Shown here: piece by piece, positions 24,353 through 31,073 of the stretch | Layout of the letters: each line of letters starts with the position of its first letter | Position numbering within the stretch: the first letter of the stretch is position 1 | Source of the DNA: an uncultured Chloroflexota bacterium | GTDB lineage: Bacteria; Chloroflexota; Anaerolineae; Aggregatilineales; Phototrophicaceae | DNA: 31,073 nt | Direction: 5' to 3' | Assembly (NCBI GenBank): GCA_937974245.1 | Contig: CALJKV010000119.1 | Span: 1-31,073 of the forward strand | Made by a program: the position numbers and the translations under genes | Notes under the pieces: model-generated | Seen by the model: the letters and a program-made list of their open reading frames with translations, nothing else | The model's database searches: none | What the model was told of the DNA's origin: nothing

Positions 24353-26644
24353 GTGAACTTCTTGCGACAAGACCCTATCCAACAAGAAATCAACGACATT
24401 TTGAAAGATTTAGGGAAGATCATCAATAAAAAGAGCAGCCTGCCCGACCATTTAAAGAGTATTGTGCATGACATCAAAGAGAAATTGGACAAGGGTGGGT
24501 ATCCTCCCTCAGGTGTTGCCGCGCCTATCTTCCCGACAGATATACAAAGAAGTATGGCTCGAATTTATGTGTTAGCGCTCCAATCGGACAAGCACAATTA
24601 CCGCAAATCAGCCTTTATACAAGTGTACTGGATGGCGCGGGACAAGTCCGCTCCTAAACACGCCGATAGTACGGCGGCACCAAACGGCCTTCAATTGCTG
24701 GAAGAACACAAAGAATCCGTTATCAAGTCACTCAACACGATTCTGGAAAATGATCAACTGAGTATCGAAGATACGTTGAAGTGCAGTATCACACTTGCAC
24801 ATCTTGGCTATACGGAAATCAGAGATGTGGTAGTCAAGCTTTTAGCTGATACACAGAACATCAGTATGTCGTTGGCAAGTTATTTTCTGGATGCTTGTTT
24901 GTTGCTGAACATACCAGCGGGCCTGACGTTAGCTTATTCTGTGGCAGACGCATTTCAGAAATTTCCCAGTGGGAATGGCATCGGGAAAATCCCTTACAAA
25001 GAGGCCTTCAATTTACTTCTGTCTATGTTAAACGACGAAGTCATTGATTACCTGGAAAAAATGATCAAGGATTTTTATCGGGAGTTAAAAGGCAAAGGGC
25101 AAGGCATCATTATTGGGCAGCTCACCAGACTGTGGGTTCCGCATCATGGCTTTGAAGTAATTTTTGAGCGTCTGCCGCAGTCGCAAAATAAGCGGATCAT
25201 TCAGATTCTCGCAGAATTTGTGAAGGATGCTATTCCCTTAGAAGATGAAATTGTCCTCAGCTCAAGAAAACGTCCAGATGGGGGCGAAGAAAGACAGATT
25301 CAATATATTCTTGGGAATAACTCCATTCGAGGCGCCGCGAAACGGATAGTTTCAACCTGGAATAACGATGAAAATATGCCGGCACTATCCGTGTTAGGAC
25401 AGGTTGTCCCACAGGCTGGTTTGCAGTCGCTGATGGGTAAGCAATTCACCATCAAAAAAGCTGCCGTTACAGCCGATAAAGCTGAGACAATAGAAGTCCC
25501 GAATGTTTGGGGAACCGATGATGGCAAACCTTTTGTGATTCTCCGCTACCCCAACATGGATGAAATCTTCAAAAGTATCTCATCATCTGATTTCAGCAAA
25601 ACTATCGAGGCCTATTTAGGACATCCCGACCCACAGGTACGCATTGCCACGCTCAATCAAGTCATTGCGCGGGGTACAGGCGCATATAACCAGCGGATCA
25701 TAGATGTTCTCGCAGACAAGGATGGTGATGTTCGGGCGGTGGCTGCCCAAGCCCTGTGGACGGATTTTAGCGCTGTGGAGTTCGCTCTTGCCTGTCTGCG
25801 GGATGAAGCACGCGGTTATAACTCGTTTGGCACAGCGACTGCTTCCACAATGACCCCCAAACAGGCAGTGGAAGGGGTTGAAATTCTCCGGCGGGCAGCG
25901 CCAACCCAAGATGATTTGGATCAGTTTGAAGCGGTTTATGATGAACTTTGGAACGCGGAACAACGAGAGGAGAAAGAGCGAGAGGCGTACCGGGCAAAAA
26001 AGTCCAAAATTGAAGAAATAAAGAAACAGCTCTCATCAGAAGAATTAGAAGAACTCAGGGCTTCGATGAGTGATGTCGAGCGAGAGTTTGATATAGGGGA
26101 TGTTTTTCTCAATAAGAAAATTGCCGAAAAATACCTGAATGAGCAAGATGAATCCCAGGTCGACTCTCAAGCATTCACTGAAGATGAGTCCCCAGCACTG
26201 ATCGTCCAAGAAAGTGTGCCTGCTGAACACATAATTCCTGAAGCACCGGCGAAAACGGGGTCATCAGCAGCGGAAATCCTATGTCCGTACTGCGAGTCAT
26301 ATATCGTGCCGGAGGAAATAGCGGGTAAATTCTACTGCCCGAATGATGGTCGCTTGCTGGACTTACCGGCGAAAACGGGGTCATCGGCAGAGGAAATCCT
26401 GTGTCCGTACTGCGAGTCATATATCGTGCCGGAGGAAATAGCGGGTAAATTCTACTGCCCGAATGATGGTCGCTTGCTGGATTTACCAGCCAGTAAGGCA
26501 GTGTTGGAGAACACCTCGGAACACCGGGTCACAGTCTATTGTGGCGATTGTGGAAGAACGGTAGGAAGCGGCAAGAATGCGAGCGTTCCTGAACAATGCC
26601 CATTCTGTGAATCCAGAAACCTGATAAGCGCAAACAGCACTTAA
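24353..26644 (+). CDS. Large helical HEAT-like protein with three C-terminal zinc ribbons, 763 aa
   Basis: The start is a GTG with AAGGAG seven bases before it; no ATG is better placed. Residues 1-400 are almost entirely helical without a family I recognise. Residues about 425-490 read as HEAT-like repeats (YLGHPDPQVRIATLNQVIAR; LADKDGDVRAVAAQALW). Residues 525-575 are a charged coiled coil (AEQREEKEREAYRAKKSKIE). Then come two nearly identical 40-residue units (632-671, 672-711), each with CPYC-x14-CPND, and a last ribbon CGDC-x15-CPFC (about 731-753). The paired units end in CxxD where CxxC is usual. There is no signal peptide, so it should be cytoplasmic. The region is visibly A/T-richer than the carboxyltransferase gene. 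A scaffold or sensor role is a guess from the architecture. Confidence 0.82.
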   Translation: MNFLRQDPIQQEINDILKDLGKIINKKSSLPDHLKSIVHDIKEKLDKGGYPPSGVAAPIFPTDIQRSMARIYVLALQSDKHNYRKSAFIQVYWMARDKSAPKHADSTAAPNGLQLLEEHKESVIKSLNTILENDQLSIEDTLKCSITLAHLGYTEIRDVVVKLLADTQNISMSLASYFLDACLLLNIPAGLTLAYSVADAFQKFPSGNGIGKIPYKEAFNLLLSMLNDEVIDYLEKMIKDFYRELKGKGQGIIIGQLTRLWVPHHGFEVIFERLPQSQNKRIIQILAEFVKDAIPLEDEIVLSSRKRPDGGEERQIQYILGNNSIRGAAKRIVSTWNNDENMPALSVLGQVVPQAGLQSLMGKQFTIKKAAVTADKAETIEVPNVWGTDDGKPFVILRYPNMDEIFKSISSSDFSKTIEAYLGHPDPQVRIATLNQVIARGTGAYNQRIIDVLADKDGDVRAVAAQALWTDFSAVEFALACLRDEARGYNSFGTATASTMTPKQAVEGVEILRRAAPTQDDLDQFEAVYDELWNAEQREEKEREAYRAKKSKIEEIKKQLSSEELEELRASMSDVEREFDIGDVFLNKKIAEKYLNEQDESQVDSQAFTEDESPALIVQESVPAEHIIPEAPAKTGSSAAEILCPYCESYIVPEEIAGKFYCPNDGRLLDLPAKTGSSAEEILCPYCESYIVPEEIAGKFYCPNDGRLLDLPASKAVLENTSEHRVTVYCGDCGRTVGSGKNASVPEQCPFCESRNLISANST
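26246..26485 (+). repeat. Two tandem 120-nt coding repeats (zinc-ribbon units)
   Basis: 26246-26365 and 26366-26485 differ at only a few bases (e.g. CAGCAGCGG against CGGCAGAGG, and the third base of one Leu codon). The period of exactly 40 codons keeps the frame. Each unit encodes one CPYC...CPND zinc-ribbon-like motif. Confidence 0.93.
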
Positions 26645-26761
26645 TACCACAACAGGGTTGCGCTGTTCTGAGGAATGAATTGAGGTTTTATATCGGTCAT
26701 GCTCGCAAAGGCTGCCGCCACTGCTCTGTCGAGTAGACCGATGATACCGATGGGGTGCCAA

Positions 26762-27190
26762 TTATCCTGGTTGTTGGGGTAATTGGAATTCCTGTACCAG
26801 CTTAATACCATAATCCAGGTAAGCACGACAGGCGGCTTCCAGCATCTGTCGAAATTCCACCGGCTCCAAACCATCCAGGTGACGACTTGTCATGATCTGA
26901 ATTTGGCTGGTCTGGTCATTGATGGCGAAACTCGCCGAAAACAAAATGCTGTTCAACACCAATAAACGCCGGAAGAATGGCGCGACATTTGTTTTGGGAG
27001 CATACGCGAAGTAGACTACGATCATGATCCATTGTCTATCCAGTATAACTACAGCCTTGACACCAAGATATTCAACAATCAAGTGTCTAAAATTCTCCGC
27101 ATTGGGTGAGTAGACGAATTCAGGTGAAGACGCCAATCCCATATTTATCAGAAAATTCTGGATTTTGTGGTCATGCTCTTTTGGATCCAT
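26762..27190 (-). CDS. YbjN / type III secretion chaperone-like protein, 142 aa
   Basis: GGAG stands six bases before the ATG. The pattern of alternating beta strands and helices fits the YbjN/CesT-like fold: NFLINMGLASSPEF, HLIVEYLGVKAVVILDRQWI, RRLLVLNSILFSASFAINDQ, QIQIMTSRHLDGLEPVEFRQ and ACRAYLDYGIKLVQEF. In this fold two such chains usually form a dimer that binds partner peptides. No secretion system is present, so 'chaperone-like' describes fold only. It converges on the zinc-ribbon gene, 117 bases apart. Confidence 0.72.
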   Translation of the reverse strand: MDPKEHDHKIQNFLINMGLASSPEFVYSPNAENFRHLIVEYLGVKAVVILDRQWIMIVVYFAYAPKTNVAPFFRRLLVLNSILFSASFAINDQTSQIQIMTSRHLDGLEPVEFRQMLEAACRAYLDYGIKLVQEFQLPQQPG

Positions 27191-27297
27191 AGTAATCTCC
27201 GAATTTAGTTTACCTGGCTGATATTTGTGTATGTTTGTAATATTATGTACGACAAATTATTCTATCACCTCCTTCGCTTATTGAGCAAATCTACCGT

Positions 27298-27399
27298 ATC
27301 CTCGACCCGGCGGAAACGCGGCGTGTTCTGTGGCTGGCGTTGAGCGCGTGCCTGAATAGGGAGATGGTGGGAACGCAGTACGGGGTGTTCAGGATGTAA
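27298..27399 (+). pseudogene. Second copy of the 3' end of the carboxyltransferase gene
   Basis: The frame reads ILDPAETRRVLWLALSACLN then REMVGTQYGVFRM and TAA. This matches the last 33 codons of the gene ending at 23695 (ILDPAETRRVLGLALSACLN, QPTVETQYGVFRM). Many codons differ silently, but the last 31 bases including the stop and three beyond (27372-27402 against 23668-23698) are identical. No coding sequence for the rest of the enzyme lies upstream, only the promoter side of the YbjN-like gene. Confidence 0.9.
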
Positions 27400-27478
27400 G
27401 GGTGGAAGCTGGTTAGCTCTTTAGCCTGTTAGCTGGATAGTGAGTGGTATGTGGAGGATGTCGGTTGACGATTGTACC

Positions 27479-27754
27479 CTATCGGACAGTAGGCCTCTTC
27501 TTGCGTGAATCAGCTCTTGTCAAAATACTGTAAACCAGAATCAGAGGTGGAATAAGGCTGGTGGGCATACAGACAGCCACAAATAACACCGAAAATCCCG
27601 GATGTGATAGTTCGGCGATTTGTGGGTCTACCAGGATTCGCACACCTGCAAAAAATATAATCCAGCTAACAATTAGGCTAAAGACATATCCCAAGCAACC
27701 GATACCCAATAGAGTATATGCATATAAAACGGATCGAAAAAATCTGCGTATCAT
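27479..27754 (-). CDS. Small membrane protein, 91 aa, unknown
   Basis: Two long hydrophobic stretches (about residues 8-40 and 52-78) and a basic tail (RADSRKKRPTVR) indicate a two- or three-helix inner-membrane protein with a cytoplasmic C-terminus. The first residues (MIRRFFR) fit the positive-inside rule. No good ribosome site is seen and no family is recognised. It sits alone between the carboxyltransferase fragment and the RAYT. Confidence 0.45.
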   Translation of the reverse strand: MIRRFFRSVLYAYTLLGIGCLGYVFSLIVSWIIFFAGVRILVDPQIAELSHPGFSVLFVAVCMPTSLIPPLILVYSILTRADSRKKRPTVR

Positions 27755-27826
27755 GAAAACGCCCAGGATCGGTATGCTTGAAGATCAACCACTAGATTAT
27801 AGGCTATTTCAATGTAGATTCTCATT

Positions 27827-28377
27827 ATGGACGCCGTGATTTATCGCCCCACGCACAAATCGCCCCGGCTGCGGGATTACGATTATGCCCAGGACGGGGC
27901 GTATTTCGTTACGGTGTGTACGCATCACCGGGCGCACCTGTTTGGCGCGGTGGTGGGTGACGCGATGCAGGTGAATGTGTATGGCGCGGCGGTGCAGGCG
28001 TGCTGGGGCGCGATTCCAGTGCATTTCCCATTTATGGAGTTAGACGCATTTGTCGTGATGCCTAACCATGTGCATGGGATTATCGTGATTCTGCGCGATA
28101 CCAGCGTAGGGCGGGGCATGCCTCGCCCCTACCACCCAGCAACAATCAGCGTATGGGTGGCACGAAACCGGGTTCGTTAAGCACCATCGTCGGGTCGTTC
28201 AAATCGGCGGCCACGCAGCAGATCAACGTATTACGTCAGACCCCCGGTGCGGCGCAATGGCAGCGCAGTTTTCACGATTGGATCATACGGAATGAGCGGG
28301 AATGGGATGCGCTGCGGGGATACATTTTCACCAACCCGGCACGGTGGGCGGAAGATCGGTTTTACGGCGAGGCCTGA
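27827..28377 (+). pseudogene. REP-associated (IS200-like) transposase, frameshifted
   Basis: The first frame (27827-28180) gives the front of a RAYT: SPRLRDYDYAQDGAYFVTVC, then LDAFVVMPNHVHGIIVIL, whose H-V-H is the HUH metal-binding pair. It then derails to a stop at 28180. The continuation lies in the next frame, joining near 28112: MGGTKPGSLSTIVGSFKSAA, then RSFHDWIIRNEREWDALRGY and FTNPARWAEDRFYGEA, the normal RAYT ending. One base is missing. RAYTs process REP palindromes through a tyrosine nucleophile; I cannot point to that tyrosine with certainty here. The gene is probably dead unless translation slips at the site. Confidence 0.88.
28106..28132. repeat. REP-like palindrome embedded in the transposase gene
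   Basis: The left arm GTAGGG-CGGGG (28106-28116) and right arm CCTCGCCCCTAC (28121-28132) pair around CATG with one G.T pair and one unpaired C at 28126. The unpaired C shows that one G is missing from the left arm. That is also the site of the transposase frameshift. Confidence 0.75.
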
Positions 28378-28429
28378 CGATTACGCCCAGGATGGGGCGT
28401 ATTTCGTGACGGTATGTACGGCGGTGAAA
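28376..28429 (+). pseudogene. Fragment of a second REP-associated transposase
   Basis: Immediately after the first RAYT, the sequence again encodes DDYAQDGAYFVTVCTAV, matching DYDYAQDGAYFVTVCTHH at 27875-27925 with several silent differences. It then runs into unrelated sequence and a stop within about 12 codons. It begins inside the last codons of the first transposase. Confidence 0.72.
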
Positions 28430-28441
28430 GCAGTGCCCAAT

Positions 28442-28461
28442 AAAAAAGGGGCCTATGCCCC
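28442..28461 (-). terminator. Intrinsic terminator of the PGDYG-like gene
   Basis: On the minus strand GGGGC and GCCCC pair around ATAG (28461-28448) and TTTTTT follows (28447-28442). It lies 37 bases beyond the stop of the minus-strand gene at 28498. The stem is only five pairs but all G-C. Confidence 0.72.
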
Positions 28462-28497
28462 ATGTTGAAAACACTCCAGCGGTTTGCGGTCAGCACC

Positions 28498-29037
28498 CTA
28501 CTTGGAGAAACTCGCCAGAAAAGCGCTGGCCGGCACTATATAGCGTGAGCGAATCCATTCGCCGGTGGTACTCCAGGGTTCACCCTGAATCCCCACGCAA
28601 ATCCAAGCGCCGGGTGGCACGACGGAAGGTTCGCGGCTTTCCATGCTCTGCACCAATGCCTCGGTCGTCAGGCGCTTGGCCCACACGCCAACTCTCTTGT
28701 AGTACGGCTGGCACCCCAGGCTAAGCAAATGGGTCTCTGTTGGGGAAGGCTTCCAGTTGATGTCATTCCAGGGAGCGTACGAGACCTTGAAAATGTCGGG
28801 GCGAATCGGACGGGGGCTATAGTCTTCAAGCCGGGTCCGCAAGGCGTCTCCGGCGCGATAGGCAATATAGTACCCGGCCTCGGCGACCAGGGTGTCCCAA
28901 TCGGTCTGGATGAACATGGGGGCTTCTTCCACCGGCAGGCGACGCACCAGCGAGACTTGCCTGCGGCTGGGATAATACCGGAATCCCTGGGCAATTAACT
29001 CTGTTTCGCTCCATTGTTTTTGCCGGATTACATCCAT
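28498..29037 (-). CDS. PGDYG-like hypothetical protein, 179 aa
   Basis: GAGGGA lies before the ATG. The protein has Trp/Tyr-rich beta segments: RYYPSRRQVSLVRRLPVEEA, TDWDTLVAEAGYYIAYRAGD, YSPRPIRPDIFKVSYAPWND and PPGAWICVGIQGEPWSTTGE. The arrangement 'GYYIAYRAGD.......RPIRPDIFK.SY' resembles the PGDYG family of small bacterial proteins of unknown function, in which a gate-like beta domain is followed by such a segment. The similarity is modest and was not checked by search. There is no signal peptide. It has its own terminator and stands apart from the transposase remnants. Confidence 0.6.
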   Translation of the reverse strand: MDVIRQKQWSETELIAQGFRYYPSRRQVSLVRRLPVEEAPMFIQTDWDTLVAEAGYYIAYRAGDALRTRLEDYSPRPIRPDIFKVSYAPWNDINWKPSPTETHLLSLGCQPYYKRVGVWAKRLTTEALVQSMESREPSVVPPGAWICVGIQGEPWSTTGEWIRSRYIVPASAFLASFSK

Positions 29038-29164
29038 CGGCTATCCCTCATGATTATCCGATTTGAGTATTCTTGTGTTCAATTGTACGCAAAAAAGATG
29101 AATATCAGCGTTACAATTCCGCAATATTAGGAGAAATGGATGATCGGCAAGCTGTCCAGTAGGA

Positions 29165-29920
29165 CTAATGCCCCAGCTTTTCCAGGGCTTCGGTTGCCCG
29201 GCGTTCCATGAAGATGTCATCGGTTTCGGAGACCGAAATCAGCGCTGCCACCGCTTTCTTACTGCCGATTTCACCCAGCGCCCAGGCCGCATTATAGCGC
29301 ACCCAGCGCCCTTCGCCGCGCAGCACGTTAATGAGGCCGTCCGCCGCTTTTTCAGCACCAAGCAAGCCCAAGGCTGAGGCTGCACTGCCCTGTACCCAGT
29401 CATCATCATCATTGAGGACCTCCAGCAGCGGGTCGATAGCGCGGTCATCACCCAGCTTTCCCAGTGCCCAGGCAGCGCTGCTGCGGACAAAAGGACTCGC
29501 GTCGGTCAGCAGAGCGATCAGGGCTTCGACAGCGCGAGGGTCGCCAATATGCCCCAGTGCAGAGGCGGCATTCTGGCGAGTGCCCGTGTCGGGGTGCTGC
29601 AAGGCTTTGATGAGCGGGTCTACGGCGCGAGAGTCATGAATTTCCCCCAGCGCAGAGGCGGCCCATTCCTGTACCGTCGTGTTCATATCGTGCAGCGCCG
29701 TGATGAGCGGGTCTACCGCCCGCTGATCGCCAATCTGCCCCAATGCCCAGGCCGCGTAGTAACGCACACGCCAACCGGGGTGACTCAGTGCCTTAATCAA
29801 CGGCTCAACGGCCACGGTTCCCATTTCGAGCAGTTCAATCGCTGCTGCTTCCCGAACATCCGAATTGGTATGATCTAATCTGGTAATAAGTTCATCAATA
29901 CGCAGTAGTGAGTCTGCCAT
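29165..29920 (-). CDS. PBS-lyase-type HEAT-repeat protein, 251 aa
   Basis: A GTG at 29929 is in frame, but GGGAG eight bases before the ATG at 29920 decides for MADSLLRIDELITRL. The protein is nearly all repeats of about 31 residues with the consensus 'D.RAVDPLI.AL.......R..AA.ALG.IG': for example WRVRYYAAWALGQIGDQRAV, TGTRQNAASALGHIGDPRAV and FVRSSAAWALGKLGDDRAID. About seven repeats are visible from residue 20 to the end. PBS-type HEAT proteins are known from phycobilin lyases and from EIF2/DOHH-like enzymes, but short stand-alone forms like this are usually protein-binding scaffolds. No catalytic His-Glu pairs of DOHH are seen. Neighbours give no hint of the partner. Confidence 0.9.
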   Translation of the reverse strand: MADSLLRIDELITRLDHTNSDVREAAAIELLEMGTVAVEPLIKALSHPGWRVRYYAAWALGQIGDQRAVDPLITALHDMNTTVQEWAASALGEIHDSRAVDPLIKALQHPDTGTRQNAASALGHIGDPRAVEALIALLTDASPFVRSSAAWALGKLGDDRAIDPLLEVLNDDDDWVQGSAASALGLLGAEKAADGLINVLRGEGRWVRYNAAWALGEIGSKKAVAALISVSETDDIFMERRATEALEKLGH

Positions 29921-30055
29921 TATATACACTCCCAGCCTATTTCCCGGCCTCAGGTTCAGGTAATTTACGGTAAATCCGGCCTGATGATGAAGAAACCGAG
30001 CAGTTTATCAGTATAACCTTTTTTTCAGGATACCATTATTCTTTTACATTATCAC

Positions 30056-31051
30056 TCAAGATTCGATATTTTGCCCAAACATTTCCAATGCCTGCTTTTC
30101 TAATTCCCAAAGTTCCAGCCCTTGCTGCTCACGAATGAGCTTTTTCAAGCGGGTAGATCCGTCGGCATATTCTTTGCTCCACTCTTTGGCGAACGCACCG
30201 CTGCGGATTTCATCCAGGGTGACTTCCATCAGGCGTTCAAGTTTGAGGTCGCTAAAACGGTTGACCCGGGTAAATGTGCCATACTGGTTGGTTAAAGGGG
30301 AGCGTAAAAGCGCTTGGAGCAGCCCACTGTTCACGGCGCGGTCCAGGTAGTAGGTGATCTCGCCGGAAAGATATAACTCGGTTAGCGCGGCTTCCGGCGT
30401 ATAGCCTTTCCCGATCAGCAGGTTGGCCGCCGTCGTGAAGATGAGATGCATCAGCGGCAGGATCGTCTGTTGGACGAATAAATCCAGCTCGGCCTCCCAC
30501 TGGAAGGTGATCTCAATTGCCCCGGCCCGCAATGTACCGACGGCTTTTGCCAGCGCCAGCAGCAGCGGCCACGCATTTCCGCTCGAGTCCTGAGCGACTG
30601 AGATAAAACTGTGATAGCCTTCTGGGGTCGTGAAACGCTCCCGTACCGCCGGGCCGAGGATGCGCGGGGCGATCAACCCTACGTCTACAAAGGGCGGCGG
30701 TTCGATAAACCCGAAGGTCAGGTTATAGGCGCTGGCGAAGACCAGTAAATGCCCGCGTTCGAGGTACGGTGAGATTTGCTCCAGGTAGACGGTGGGCATG
30801 ACCTCGTTCGGCACCAGGAGCAGGATGATCTGGGACTGACGCACGGCGGTTTCAGTTGCTAAGACTTGAAAACCGGCTTCGCGGGCTTGTTCGGCCCGAT
30901 CAACGGCAATCTCGGAAACTAGCACTGTTAGCCCGCTGTCGCGCAGGTTGAGCGCTACCGATTGGCCCAGGCTGCCATACCCGATGACAGCAATCGTTTT
31001 GTCTTGCAGGTGGTGTAGATCACCGTGTTCTTCGTAGTAGATCATCGTCAT
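30056..31051 (-). CDS. Ketol-acid reductoisomerase homologue with altered active site, 331 aa
   Basis: Length and layout match class I IlvC: Rossmann motif IAVIGYGSLGQSVALNLRDS (20-39), FGFIEPPPFVDVGLIAP (113-129), VAQDSSGNAW (152-161), RAGAIEITFQWEAELDLFVQ (175-194) and a C-terminal helical domain with LTNQYGTF and EIRSGAFAKEWSKE. Compared with known enzymes, His107 is Ser (FASAYN), Lys130 is Arg (APRILG) and the metal ligand Glu194 is Gln, while Asp190 and Ser251 are kept. The beta-2 end VSEIAVDRAEQ has Glu where NADPH enzymes carry Arg/Ser, which would favour NADH. It may bind a related keto acid or have another role. Two ATGs (31051, 31045) are possible; AAAGGG precedes the first. Other ilv genes are absent. 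Confidence 0.8.
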   Translation of the reverse strand: MTMIYYEEHGDLHHLQDKTIAVIGYGSLGQSVALNLRDSGLTVLVSEIAVDRAEQAREAGFQVLATETAVRQSQIILLLVPNEVMPTVYLEQISPYLERGHLLVFASAYNLTFGFIEPPPFVDVGLIAPRILGPAVRERFTTPEGYHSFISVAQDSSGNAWPLLLALAKAVGTLRAGAIEITFQWEAELDLFVQQTILPLMHLIFTTAANLLIGKGYTPEAALTELYLSGEITYYLDRAVNSGLLQALLRSPLTNQYGTFTRVNRFSDLKLERLMEVTLDEIRSGAFAKEWSKEYADGSTRLKKLIREQQGLELWELEKQALEMFGQNIES

Positions 31052-31073
31052 AGGGAAAGCCCTTTGTTTTTTT

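Noticed and set aside
26175..26420. 81-codon minus-strand frame with an internal repeat
   Set aside because: The repeat is only the reverse complement of the zinc-ribbon duplication on the plus strand.
26246..26485. Tandem repeats considered as a CRISPR-like array
   Set aside because: Only two directly adjoining 120-base units without spacers, fully inside a coding frame and encoding zinc ribbons.

Overview
The window is bacterial and looks like a member of the Chloroflexota (Anaerolineae-like). This rests on gene content, not on a marker gene: a DUF3179 protein, a MuiA-like DUF4139 protein, a TIR protein with a proline/glutamate-rich linker, a YegD-like Hsp70, very large PAS kinases, PBS-type HEAT repeats, a RAYT with its REP palindromes and a methylcrotonyl-CoA-carboxylase-type carboxyltransferase. 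No rRNA, tRNA, CRISPR array or phage gene was seen.

Layout. 1-2.8 kb: the start of a DUF3179 gene (minus, cut by the window edge), then a small secreted beta-rich protein and a DUF4139 protein on the plus strand, ending in a hairpin. 2.8-6.8 kb: a minus-strand run of lipoprotein, membrane-anchored TIR protein and a permease that fuses both halves of a MalF/MalG-type pair. 7.0-10.6 kb: two small membrane proteins and a 791-residue Hsp70-family ATPase whose C-terminus reads like the beta-pinwheel of DNA gyrase A. 10.7-18.4 kb: a plus-strand signalling block of solute-binding protein, dCache histidine kinase, five-PAS histidine kinase and a receiver-kinase hybrid, followed by a decayed kinase tail. 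18.4-23.7 kb: PfkB sugar kinase, a small coiled-coil protein, a LysM protein, a DUF1028 protein and the carboxyltransferase.

23.7-28.5 kb is an accessory-looking stretch. It holds a large alpha-helical/zinc-ribbon protein with a 120-nt internal tandem duplication and a YbjN/T3SS-chaperone-like protein. It is bracketed by the carboxyltransferase gene and by a second, 33-codon copy of that gene's 3' end. A frameshifted RAYT and a fragment of a second RAYT follow. 28.5-31.05 kb (minus): a PGDYG-like protein, a PBS-type HEAT-repeat protein and a ketol-acid reductoisomerase homologue lacking several catalytic residues.

The best leads are the Hsp70/gyrase-pinwheel fusion, the duplicated carboxyltransferase end around the zinc-ribbon island, the RAYT whose frameshift coincides with one base missing from an embedded REP palindrome, the reductoisomerase homologue with altered active site, and the lipoprotein-TIR-permease gene run. 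All family names come from reading the translations. No database search was run.
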